Shown in pieces: positions 51,201 to 62,285 of a stretch of 64,000 nt of DNA; the first letter of the stretch is position 1; each line of letters starts with the position of its first letter. The notes beneath the pieces are model-generated. The model worked only from the letters and a program-made list of their open reading frames with translations. It was not told where the DNA came from and did no database searches. The translations under genes and the position numbers were made by a program. This DNA comes from Sapria himalayana (Eukaryota > Streptophyta > Magnoliopsida > Malpighiales > Rafflesiaceae): the NCBI GenBank assembly GCA_029783825.1, contig JAREIK010000340.1, positions 506,354 to 570,353 on the forward strand. Reading direction: 5' to 3'.

Positions 51201-53382
51201 CGAGCGTTAACAAAGGATGAAGAAATAAAGATTTTTTAATGCGGGATTTTCATACTAACCTGCGAAGGGAGCCCCCTATTTCTATTAGTAAGAGTTCCAT
51301 ACTTCTCAATGACATTCTTCTCTAAAAGCAGGTTCTTGAGTCATAATTAACCAGAGATGATCTTGCGTCTTCGGTTCTGATTCGTATTTTAACATCCAAG
51401 GGCGGGACTGATTGGAGTCATAATTAACCGAACTGTAGTGTCATTAAAAAGATGAGATCTGATTCCCCCGGATAGGCCGTTCTTCATTTAGGGAAAGAGC
51501 TAGGCGAACTGGACTTCGTTCTGTTGTTGCTTCTCCCGCCTACCACGAGGGCTAGAACAACGCAGTTACACAAGAAAAATCTGCACGTGCATAAGCAGCC
51601 TCATCTGAATCTACTCCGCTTCTTCGGCAGTTACGCGATGAGTGACTTCCCCCTTGCCAACCCAACCTTGAGTGGTAGCTTCTTCTGCGGTCCATGGCCA
51701 ATCCACCTAATCTCTCTCTGTCGGTGAGGTGCCGCAATCAAAGAGAAAAGCCGTCTCCTGATCCCACTCACTTCTCTTTGATTTCCGGCCCCCTATCAAC
51801 CCACTCATCTATTCAATATCGCTTCCCCTCCCTCTATCAGAAATTGTGTGTTTCCGGAAGAAACAAGTCTTCCTGGCTCTCTCCCCCCGAGGCGGGTTTC
51901 AGAATCATGAACTGAACAACCTCCACCATCTTCTCTATATTCTTGCCTCTACGAGACCATAACTCTTCTTCTTCTCTTGTGGTGCCTAGGTGGTTGGTAC
52001 TGGAACTTGAAATAGATTTCTTAGATGTAGGGAGTTAGCTTCCATTATTTGCTCGGTGAGATTGATTCGTGGTTGGGCTTGTGGATCGACTTGCTTCGCC
52101 TTCGGATCAAAATGCTGCAAATGAGGGTAAAGGGCATCTTTTGAGGTTCGATCAGAGGTTGAGTAATCATTGTTGGGGCTTCCCAAGCATTAGAAGATGG
52201 AGTGGACGGGTACTTGATTCCAGGAGAGGGCTTACTGCGTTGGGGGCGGAGGGGGACCTCGAATAGAGCTAATTCTGGTCAATACCTCATGGTACGAATG
52301 CATTGACTAGTCCTTCTCCTCCTCATTCTCTTTGTTCCGATCCTAGCGATGGCAAGTAAGAACCTCCCAACTCTGGTTCTCCCAGTCCATTGCTATCCAC
52401 TCCACCGGACCCAGTAGCAGAGGTAACAGGCGAAAGGAAGTTAGGCTGAACCGAAAGGACCAAAGAAGGATATGTGCCAAGAGCTTACAGAAAAGAAGGT
52501 ACAAGAGCCCTCAGTTCACATTTTAGAAGGGCTTGACTCCAAAAAGTAAACTCCTCCCTCAGAGGAAGACCAATTGTACTTTCGTGGAATCGCATAACAC
52601 TTTATTTGTCCAACCAAGCAATGTAAAAGGGAAGGCTATATACTTCCATTCGATGGGAAAGATGGAACCCAGGAAAAGGGACTCTAAAAAGAGAATCAAA
52701 CGAGAGGAAACGACTAGTCTTTCTCCGTAAGAAAGTACACCGAATGCTGAAGAAAGCAGTCCTAGATCCTGATGCATGCATGGATGAAGAAAAAGGTTCC
52801 GAGCCTTCGAACAGATGTTAACTGAGTCTCCGCACGGAGACTTGGCCGGCAACGGAACGATCGACCGGGAAACACAAGGTTTAGGCTACTGCGACAATAA
52901 GCAAAAGGCATCCATCTTTCAAATAGTCTCAGATAAAGACTCATCTATAAGGCTCTTGCCACGCCGTACCCCAGCAGTCCCTCTATTCCATCGAATATTA
53001 AGTACTGGGCTAAGGTCGGCCCCTCCTATTAGCTATTAGTACGAGCTCTGCACCTTCTGCGTCTGGAAAAAGAAACCTAGGACTCAATCAAGAGAAGATG
53101 AAGAGGAGGGGCTCCAATAATTTATATATCCCTGGGGGTACCTCTCAATAGAAAGGAATAGCAGGACATCTGATTCCACAACTTCTTTAGTAAGAGAATC
53201 AGTTGTCTATGTCAATAAGCATGATCCCTTAAGGTGATTGCCCACTCGATAAGTATAATTGAGTTGGCTTGCCCGGGGGGAATAGCCCCTTCATTTACTA
53301 GAAGTAGAGTGATAAAGCCCTGCCCTACGTATCCATTTTTTCCTGGTTTTGTTTTGTTAGAATTTCCATATCTGCCCTCCTT
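45257..53382. other. Long non-coding spacer
   Basis: About 8 kb with no recognised gene. Short anonymous frames include 48011-48238, 48854-49057, 49701-49946, 51524-51727 and 52533-52730. Near 46660-46745 a broken frame (FAFRYAEMQGKMPS) faintly resembles the FAWSYEDMPG region before the gypsy reverse transcriptase, but this is not firm. No tRNA, rRNA or intron end was seen. Confidence 0.5.
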
Positions 53383-53424
53383 CCTGAGCCTTTAGAGCAG
53401 GGGCACGCTAAGCCATTTAGAATT
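53383..53424 (+). repeat. Dispersed repeat unit, degenerate
   Basis: CCTGAGCCTTTAGAGCAG ... CACGCTAAGCCATTTAGAATT is a shortened relative of the 28798 units in the same orientation. Confidence 0.55.
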
Positions 53425-56400
53425 CGTTAGCACTCAATTCACACAAAGTAGATAGAGAGATCCCCGAAGTCTTCCATTCTAGTCGGAGAAGTATGCTTTT
53501 ACTTTAAGCTATATTGAAGCTTTTGAATCCACTGTTTCTTTGCAGCTTTCATATGATGAGAAGAATATGGTCCGCCTCAAATGGAACGTCTCACTTATTC
53601 CTATTAGCTCTCTCCTCTCATGGAATCTTATCCATTTCCCTACCCCATTCTTATGGTTAGCCCTCAATTAACATGGCTCACTCCTTCTACTCCCCTCATT
53701 CACTCATTCAGTCATTACCTCAACGGCAAGGAGTTTATGACCAAGCCCGTAAAAGAACTCATCATTTCTTTCTGAGCCCAGCCACATTTCTATTTGGTTA
53801 TGCTTTATGCTAGTACTTGTTGCGGGGGCAGGCCATAGACCTACTAAGTAGATAGCTATATATATAGCTATTTATAATTTATTTGCTCAAGTGTGAAAGC
53901 GGAAGGTCCTGAACATAAAAAATATTCCACTACATAGACCTTTTAAAGCCTTTTATGACCCTGGGGCTCGGACAGTTTACATCGACTGAACCTGCCTTTC
54001 TTTCCCTTCGTTCGTGGAACTCAGCGGTACAGGCATACAGATTGTGGAAAAGGAGAATCACTCTACTCTCTTCTAGCACAGCTGGAGGTCGAGAGCTAGC
54101 TAATCGATCAGAGTTTGGTTTCAAAGCGGTTCGAAAAAGTGGATAGAATTGAGAATTCTGTCAATGCATAAATTAGAGTGTCTTGTATCTGCTATTCAAG
54201 TGATAGATTTGATTGAGCCAAAAGGGGCTTTTTGAAAGCTGGTAACCGTTGGCTAAGATCCTTTCCGCTCCGCTTAGAAACACGCAATCTTTTTTGATTC
54301 ACTAACAATTGAGGAGGAATTGAATGCATTAGATTAGATAGTATAGCGTGGGGCAATAGTGCTTCGCCATGTTCGCAACGATCAATTTCCCAGCTATGAG
54401 GCGGCCGGCCAGGCGGATAGCCAAGTCATATGTCATGGTTGCACTTATAAATAAAGAATACTTCATGAGAACTCTTTTTTCCACGATCTCCATTTTCTTT
54501 TAAATAAAAAAGTGAGAATGAAAAAAAACCAGAATCTGGAATGATTTTGAAAGTCCACCACATGGAGCTATCGAAGAAGAATATGAAAGATCCAAAGCAG
54601 ACCAGGTCCTTCCTGTTTTTCCCAGTAAAGCATGGAGAGTAAAAAGAAGCTGAGAAATGAATGCTTCCTTCTCATGACCCCTCTCCCTTCATATTAAGTT
54701 CCATTCCTAAAGTCTGAAAAACTCGGCTTGAAGAACCTCCAGTCTCCTTCTGATGATGAATTCGTTACTCTCTCTTTCGAAAAGCCATTTGCCGGACAAA
54801 AAGCATTTCTCACGCTATCCGCCAAGGCAAGAACTGATCTCTTACTAATATGAAGAGAAGAAAAAGCTTTCGTTTCTTCTCACCGGTAGAATACACCCGA
54901 ATATTGATCAGGTGACCTGCCGAAATCAAAATGAATTATGAAGAAGTGAACCCAATTTTCTACCACCAGATCGGCCGACAACTTAACAGCTTCTAAAGCC
55001 GCATTTCGCCAACCATCAGAGATCAAAGCTGTGAAGCGTGGTGGACCACTCCATCACCACATAGAACTCTCACGGGCTTTTCTCAGCAAACCTTAGAGAA
55101 GGAAGAGAGAGGTCGAGCTACGACTAGATACAGAGTCTTATAGGAAAGGAACGAACAGCCTCTATACTCTTTTTTTTCTTCTATACCTGCCCAATAATTC
55201 TTCAGAATCGCACAATGGAAAGCTGCTTAGAAAAGCTCTCATAGCATGCCTTCAGTCAGCGGCAATGATGACTATCTCGGCTTCGACAACACAAGACAAA
55301 CAAAGTAGGTCATCACACGACACACCAGCCTGTCTGAACCCCTAAAACTTAAGTACCCAAAGAGTCGCAGCCCTCTTAGCTGCCCTCAACAAAAAGAAAA
55401 GGAATGACTTAAGAATATGATACTCAGGAAGTCAATCAGCAAGGTACCAACCATCGGAAGGCCTGAGACCAAAAAAAGCATTCGGCCCAAGATCCTAAAA
55501 AAAAGAATTTTGTGGAAAAGAGAGGAGAACATGCCGCGACACTCAAAGAATGATGCACAGAAAAGAAGTTTGACAGAAGTTTTATACTAAATGGACAACC
55601 ATTGCACCACTCTAGCCACCCACCACAAAGCAGGTTGAAGTGATGAACAATGCTCGGGCAATAACAAACCTGCTATATATCTCAGAAGTCTAGCTCATAA
55701 CAGCCTCCTAGGAGCCGAGCCTTCCCTCCATTTTGATGTGAAAAGGGATATTATATTGGAAGGAACATCTCAACTCCAATCCAAGGCTCACTTGGAGAAA
55801 GAGAAGTGACTCTAGAAAAAACCAAGCAACAACAAGTCTCGAGTTGTAGAATTAGGAAGCAGCCTTCAGAATCATTCAATGGCACGCACAAGAGGCCTGA
55901 ATGCAGACAGAGCGTATCAACAAACAAACTAAAAAAAATTACCTGGAAGAGCCAACACGGGCCTTCCCCCAATCATAGACCAAATAAAAACAAAGGAGTT
56001 GAATGAGATGCTCCAGAACGAGTTGCATGCAGCTTTGCTAACCTTTTTATTCTAAGGAAAAGTGAGGAGAACTCTCAGCTACGCCAAAGAGAAGCCGAAG
56101 CCGTCTTACAGAAAAAAAGCTTCCAGCCACTGGCTTCTCTAGCTATGGCAAGCAAGGGTGGTCGTAGATCAGGACCAACTCGTCCTTAAGCATAAGACGA
56201 CAAATGAAGCTCTCCGGTGGACCCGCTATCCTGCACTAGTCTGCTAGAAGACTGACAAGCGCCTTACTGAGGCTCAGACTCGCCGTCCGACTCGACTAGC
56301 TCTCCAGCCAGAATAGTCACTGTGGTCAAGACCTATATAAAGGCTCGAGGATTCTTCTCTCTAGAGTGCCAGCATATCAGCTACCAACTCAAATTGATCA

Positions 56401-56590
56401 TAATGGCGACGTCACCACATGGTCTCCCAATACCGTAAGACACTCGGATAGACTCGAAGTTGCTCTTTTGTAGCCATCAACAAGTGTCCTGATATACATA
56501 GAAGACATACTCAAAAACTATGCCGACACCTTTTAGAAGATAAAAGATCCCCTCACCATAAAGAATCAAATTATTTGCCTTAGAAACGGG
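53425..56590. other. Non-coding spacer
   Basis: No recognised gene. It contains the short A+T palindrome at 53852-53871 and anonymous frames at 53955-54146 and 55806-56006. Confidence 0.5.
53852..53871. repeat. Perfect 20-base A+T palindrome
   Basis: ATAGCTATAT followed directly by its reverse complement, set in an A+T-rich patch. It could form a small cruciform. I see no gene it would serve. Confidence 0.6.
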
Positions 56591-56635
56591 GACCGCGGGT
56601 CGGGTCGATTTTGACCCGACCCGCGGTCTTTTTTT
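56591..56635 (+). repeat. Perfect 16-bp hairpin followed by T7
   Basis: The arm GACCGCGGGTCGGGTC (56591-56606) is separated by GATTTT from its exact complement (56613-56628), then TTTTTTT. It has the shape of an intrinsic terminator, but no gene reads into it. Sequence of this kind (GGGTCGGGTCGA) is also common just inside plant hAT element ends, and a hAT-like end lies 45 bases away. I favour a transposon origin. Confidence 0.75.
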
Positions 56636-56685
56636 GTGGGAGGGGAGGCATGCGGTCGTTGCCGGCACGGTTGACACCTCTAACC
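56636..56685 (-). mobile_element. Possible hAT-type transposon end
   Basis: On the minus strand it begins TTAGAGGTGTCAACCGTGCCGG, close to the end at 12471-12533 and to hAT inverted-repeat style. Together with the adjacent hairpin it may be a non-autonomous element of about 100 bp. The other end was not identified. Confidence 0.4.
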
Positions 56686-57121
56686 GCAGGCAGCAGATAT
56701 TATACCAAAGACTCCAGCCAATGCCCTTTGAATGGAAAGAAGATAAGAAAGGAGAAGATCAAAGTTTTGTGTGTGAATGGGCTCAGGGTAGGGCAGGCTT
56801 TCACGAACCACACGAGCATGGGCGGGCCAGGTGAGGTGGTCGTCCTTAGATAGCGGGGTGTTTTTATTACGAGAGGAGGGCTACATGTTTCGCCATGTGC
56901 CACTGATGTGTGCCCAGTTAGTTATCTGGATTCGAATTGAATCGTGACGAATTCACAATCCTGGCTGCCATCTCGATCGACGATTGACTATCGATGATAG
57001 CCAAACTGAGACTGAGTGACTTTCTAAAGAAAGGGGACAACTTTAGAGTTGCAGGCGGGTCTCTCTAATTGAATAAGATAACCATCTCTGAGATCATATG
57101 ATTCTTCCCCTTAGCCCGTTC
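56686..57121. other. Non-coding spacer left of repeat A copy 2
   Basis: Unique sequence between the hAT-like block and the repeat edge. Nothing is recognised. Confidence 0.5.
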
Positions 57122-58202
57122 CTCTTCTATTGATTTTCCCTACCTACGGATATCAAAATAAAAACTAGGGCTTACCTGGAATTTTGTTATTTCTAAAGGC
57201 TACCAAGACTAAGAGCCCTCCTATGATGATTATACACCGGAAGCTAAAACATAAAACTTGGAGCGAGGATCAAGATCGTTCACGTTCATTTGGGCAATGT
57301 CATCTGACCTAAATGTGGAAAGGAGCTCACAAGCAAAAGGATTCTGAATTAAAACGAACCACTTTGACTTTTGCTATCCTATAGTCCGGGGGCCTGCCAA
57401 CTATTATTCGTGAAGAACCACTCGCTTAGAGTTCGGTGCTGCATAGAAATAGGCCTTCTGCTCCTATTGGATCTAGGGCAGACCGTCCTTCCTGACGAAA
57501 GGAGGCTACAATGGATCTCCATGTGGGAAGGAAGAATGATTTCTATTTCATTCCATGAAGAAATTCGCAATAGTTATCCGAATCTTTGCAGTAGCAATGA
57601 ACAAAGGAGCAAGCTAAGCAAGGAAAGGTAAGAATAGATTAGATAGATCAAGACAGGTATCTAGGTAGTTAATTGTTCATATAGGAAGCGCATCTATTCC
57701 ACTAAGAGAATAGATAGCACAACAACCTAAGAGCGGATAATAGCAGCTACCGCTGATTCCTCGTAAAATCGATTTCCTAGTCCTAGAAATCTATACTTTC
57801 TAGCTCTTCACTTCCGGTCGGTGCGCCTCCCCTTTGATTCCCAAGCTGGAATTGAACCAGCATCTCCGGTGGCTTTCCCGGTACACTTCTCTTTATTTAT
57901 TGTTATTGTGTTTACTAACAGAGCCTAACAGGAACCTCTAAAAAAGAGGAATTTTTATAGTAAGTATGGCAGTCAAGGGCTCTTAGAGGATATCTATTTC
58001 TATCTGAACTAAGGTTATCCAGGTATTGGCCCTAAGAACATGTGCTAAAGCACCTTTTCGGCGATAAATCTGCTGAATAAGCTTGTGCGGGAGACTCAGC
58101 TTCTAGCTCAGATCTTCTTGTTTCGGCTTTCTTGCTTGTTAATGGGTGGGCCAAAGCAAAGCTCCTAGCGTTAGAGAGAAAAATACCTATTTCAAGGTAT
58201 AT

Positions 58203-58246
58203 AATCGCTTAGCGCGCTTTTAACGTCATGCTCTAAAGGCTAAGGT
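58203..58246 (-). repeat. Dispersed repeat unit, inverted
   Basis: AATCGCTTAGCGCGCTTTT ... CTCTAAAGGCTAAGG is the same family as 36813-36858. Confidence 0.65.
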
Positions 58247-58913
58247 AGGACCCAGACCGATAGATTTTTTCTATGGTGAAGGATCTGAAAGCGCGTATAT
58301 AGCTTCTGAGAGAATCCAACGACTTAGTGTCTTCTCTTTAAGTGGTGTTTTACGCACTTGGATCTCTATCAATAACAATAGGAAAGAGCTTGCCTGATTA
58401 GAATAGTTAGGAAGTGCATTTATTTTCTTGTGTTAGGGCGGGGAAGTATATGCTGCAACACAACTAAAGCGGAAGACCTCCGGTTGTAACGCAAGCAAAA
58501 AGAGCAATTGGTTCGATGGTAGATCTTGTCCAAGCCTGGTAATAGACCCAAACTATGAAAAAGAAAGGGTCAATGGATCAGTTTATCACATCGGCCTGCC
58601 TTATTCCTTTGAGGATATGCATCGGGGCTAGAAGACTTTGATACAAAACCACACCATGAGGCCGAATCTGCAAACGATCAAATTGTTTTTGTGTTTGTAT
58701 AGTAATCTAGTTCGGCCGTTTACTAGAGATGGGCGGGATGATAGGTAGAAAGTCTAACCGCCTAGTTTCGAATGGGAGAGCAAAAGAGGCGAATCTTAAT
58801 GACTAGACGAATCCGCAGCAAGGGCATCTGCCAATTATGTTACGCCAGTGATTGTAAAAAAGAGTGAAACGGGCTTAGAGGCAGCTAGAGACCTTTAAAC
58901 CTCTATTTTACAC

Positions 58914-58932
58914 CTCCCACGGTGCGGTTAGG
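58914..58932 (+). repeat. Short dispersed word, second copy
   Basis: Identical over 19 bases to 12708-12726. Confidence 0.6.
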
Positions 58933-60359
58933 TATTTATCTGATCAGCAGGTAAAGACTCTCAAACCCAAGCTTTTAAAAGCAAGTGTCGTGGCAATACG
59001 GCGAAAGCTACCTAGGTTCTTTCTTCACAGACAGCATAGTGATAAGAAAATGCTAATGCCGTTGACTCAGATCCAAGACGGAAAGTGGTTGATGACAACT
59101 TTGAGTAGGAGGACTAATTCATCACAACAGGTTGAATACCGAGATCGTTCTTCCCTTGAGCGGCTCCTGAGCCTAGCTCCCCTTTTTTTAAGAGACTTCT
59201 CACTCCCATTTCGGGCTAGACAATCGAAATCTTCGACTTCTGGCTAAGCCGACATAACATATTCAACCACGGATTAAGTCGACATAACATCCTCACGTTC
59301 AGTCAGGTTTTTCCAATTGGATGACCATGCCAGAAGAAGTCTTGCTTTTTTGGCCTTTGGCTGTGCCTTCTGCTCGAGCTCGCCATAGGAAACTTTGCGC
59401 CGATGCCATTATTATAGGAGTAACTGGTTTTGAAAAACCTTGCTTTGCTTAGCAGACAAGAGTGTGGATAGTATATTGAATCGCCTCCACTAATGCAAGT
59501 GCAGTTCTCGCTGCTCAACTATATAGAGGAGGCTTTTCTTCGTCTCGCCCATGTGTAACAGCAAATGGTGAACAAGAGCACCAAGCTCTTTTGCCTATGC
59601 GCTTACGAGGACTCCTTCACTTAATGACATTCCTTCCGGATCAAGTTTTGTATATTCTGATCGGGTAATTGCATATTATGATGATTACTGGTTTCGAAAC
59701 ACGTCTTCAACCCAGATGCCTTCTGCAGCCGGATGTTCGACCAAAGTATCAGGCAACACATACGCTCAATGGCTTTCTGGAAGTGAGGGAGATGGCCCAT
59801 ACTCAAATGAGGGGCTTTCCCACACTGATTTACCAACCTCTGGGGTCATACTCCTTCCTTTCCCAACCCTATCAATTTGACCTCATTTCACCTTTGTATA
59901 CAAACATTAATAGGGACGAAGTGACTCGAGCAAAGCGAAGAGGGACTATGTGACTCGCAAAAGTAGGGAACTATCTTTTTTTCTCCAACTTACACTACAA
60001 TTGAAATTGGATCTCTGCCTGGAAAGGTCCTTTTAAATTTACTTTCTTTTGTCTGATCCTGCCGACCTTTACTTTGCTTACATTCCCAAAAGCCTCGCCG
60101 GCTTTCCCAATATCTTTCCTACGAAAGTTCCATTTGAATTTCTTTTCATTTCAAGAGAGACTTCAGCTGCAACAGGAGTGGATTCCCTTTTCTACCACTG
60201 GCTAAAGGACACTCCTACTGAGTGGACAATGGCTGCAAGGTAACCAACCTTTACCTATAATCCTTTATCAATGCAACCCATTAACTCCTAAAGAAGGAAT
60301 GAATAAGAAATAATATGAGAGTATTCTGCCCTCCTCGTCACCCTAACTTCAAAAGTCCC

Positions 60360-62285
60360 TTATACCCTAATCTGCCTGGATTGCTTGAGGACTGAAACTG
60401 GCTTGGCTCCACCACTTGAGAAGGCCCCATATGGAAATGTTCGCCTGAGTCTTCTTCAATTGCTTAATTACTTCATTATCTTCTTCCGTCACCTGGGATT
60501 TCTTTTGGGCCTCAGTCTCGGCCGTTGGGTTATCAGATCTCAGATGTGCAGGCTCCATTTTCCCCCACGGGTCATGTGTTGGGCCTCCTCATATATGTCA
60601 AAATCAATATCATCATTGGTGCCGTATTGATCTTGCTCGTCATAGTCCATCCACAAAGATGCGGGGAGGGGTTTTTGGTCTGTAGGATCCGAGCAACTAG
60701 GGCTTTCATCAAATCAAAGGGTTGAGGAATATGAGCAAGGGTAAAGGATTCATCACTTGCTGGGCTTTCAGCGAGTAATAGGAGGGGTTGGGAGATTGTC
60801 GAAGAAAGAATCCCACCGGAGCATGAGAACTCGAGGTGGGGGCTCCATCTCATAAGTCTCCTGGATTCCAGTCATGTCTCTACCATAAGTTTCCCCCCTT
60901 TCTCCGGCTGGCGTGAGTTGGAGGGATGGATCCCAACTCGACAATGTCGGCTCGATCATGTTTATATTGGCAGGAGGAGGGTGGTCGTAGATCGGGTAGG
61001 GGATTGGTAGTTACATTGGGATGGTTGGTTTGCACTTGGTGGCTCCATTTTCCCAGAATCAATAAGGTCTTCGATGTCTTAAACACCCTTACACACCTGT
61101 CAGTATTTTGGCAATTTGGCTGATGGTACTCGCAGTAGGCATTGGCTTTGTTCCTAGGAGGAAGATGATCTGGTGGCGGAGATGGGGGAAGAGGCGTGAG
61201 TACACCATGCTTCTTCAGCTTTTTCATGGCGCGGTGAGAGTTATGCCTAACGGAGTGAAAGTCCTGGGTGTCTTTGGCTTTCCGTTAGACAATACATTGA
61301 CTTCACTGTTCTTTCTTGTTCCCCCTTTCGCTTAGGGCTTTCTTCTTTCCTTTTGGATCTGCCTCTTTTACCTGTGATCCATGAGTCCCATTGTAGATAG
61401 CATCTTCAATATGAGTGGCTGCTTCAATCAAAGAGTCATTAGTGGTCATCCCTTAGAAATAGAGAGAGTCATGGTATTGCCTACTCATGTTCTTTCTCCT
61501 TATCTGAACTTGTTACTTGTATTGTATGGGAGGAGATCGATCACTTGGGCATTTTTTCCCTTCCAACGGGCGGGGGTGGGGGTGGGCTAGGAAAGAAGTG
61601 AATCCTTCATTTGGCCTCTCCTGGTTACCAAAATCTTGGTGTTATAATTAGATTGTTTCTAAAAAGCATTGGCGATGTCATCCCGGGTCGATTTCTCAAT
61701 CTGTGCGAACCATTGCCCAACGGCCCAACTAAGAGTTCTAGGAAAGATTGGGGCCATCTGCTTCTGAGTGAGCCCCATAGAAAAGAACCTACATTTGATA
61801 AAAATAGCTGCAGATGAGTCTGAGGACAGCCAGTTCAATCGTATTTGTCTATGTCAGGCATCTGGAACTTTTCTTGATTGAAAACCTCTTGATAAATGGT
61901 CAATCCCTTCATGTTGAGCCCATGGTCTCTAGACCCCTTCACTTTCTTCAACACTTCTTGTAACTTGGCTAGCTACTCCCCTTATTCCTTCAACAATTTT
62001 TCAATTTCAGTAGGGGAAGGAGGGCATGTTAAAAAGGCTGTCATGGGTCGGAAGAGTATTCAACATATTGGTCACAATCATCAAAGACCTGAACCGGAGG
62101 TGCTTGAGGTGGAGTAGAATGAGCTGACTTCTTTTTGGCCAACAAAGCCTTGAGAATGTCGTGAGTGGTTGGTTCAGGCGGAACCGGGATTTCGGGTTCA
62201 TCTTACATAGTATATACAATGGGAGATGAAGAATTCGGGGGTGTAACTTCTTCTACATGAACCAGTCGGCGATATGGGCGGACCT
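60360..62285 (-). pseudogene. Ty3/gypsy retrotransposon gag relic (repeat A copy 2)
   Basis: This is the better preserved gag copy. Reading down the minus strand, the blocks are: PPEPTTHDILKALLAKKK (about 62150-62200); KFQMPDIDKYD and TGCPQTHLQ (about 61810-61880); MGLTQKQMAPIFP and WFAQIEKSTRDDIANAF (about 61670-61790); a TRIEDAI-like block near 61410; an open 115-codon stretch 61227-60880 with the degenerate zinc knuckle (YCEYHQPNCQNTDRC); and the gag-protease spacer with KTQANISIWGLLKWW (60558-60367). The order and content match plant Ty3/gypsy Gag. Stops and frameshifts occur throughout. No protease or polymerase follows, and no LTR was identified. Confidence 0.85.
61916..62030. other. 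115-base indel between repeat A copies
   Basis: Copy 2 has these 115 bases and copy 1 does not (junction at 2575). CATGTT flanks the segment in copy 2 (61910-61915 and 62025-62030) and occurs once in copy 1. It was probably deleted from copy 1, because the segment continues the gag coding region (EIEKLLKE). Confidence 0.85.

Larger units (their letters stand above)
57709..59934. other. 2.2-kb segment present only in repeat A copy 2
   Basis: Copy 1 joins directly at 594-600, where AAGAG stands. Copy 2 has AAGAG at both 57704-57708 and 59938-59942, so the difference is bounded by a 5-base direct repeat. The segment carries the 19-base dispersed word (58914), one dispersed repeat unit (58203) and anonymous frames at 58990-59247 and 59669-59953. 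No transposon protein was recognised. It may be an insertion in copy 2 or a deletion from copy 1. Confidence 0.85.

Noticed and set aside
56591..56635. Intrinsic transcription terminator
   Set aside because: No gene is upstream, plant mitochondria do not generally use this mechanism, and a hAT-like end is adjacent.
57835..57885. Possible tRNA on the minus strand (GCTGGTTCAATTCCAGC)
   Set aside because: The T-arm is perfect but the expected 5' acceptor strand and anticodon loop are absent. It may be a plastid tRNA remnant, but the identity cannot be assigned.
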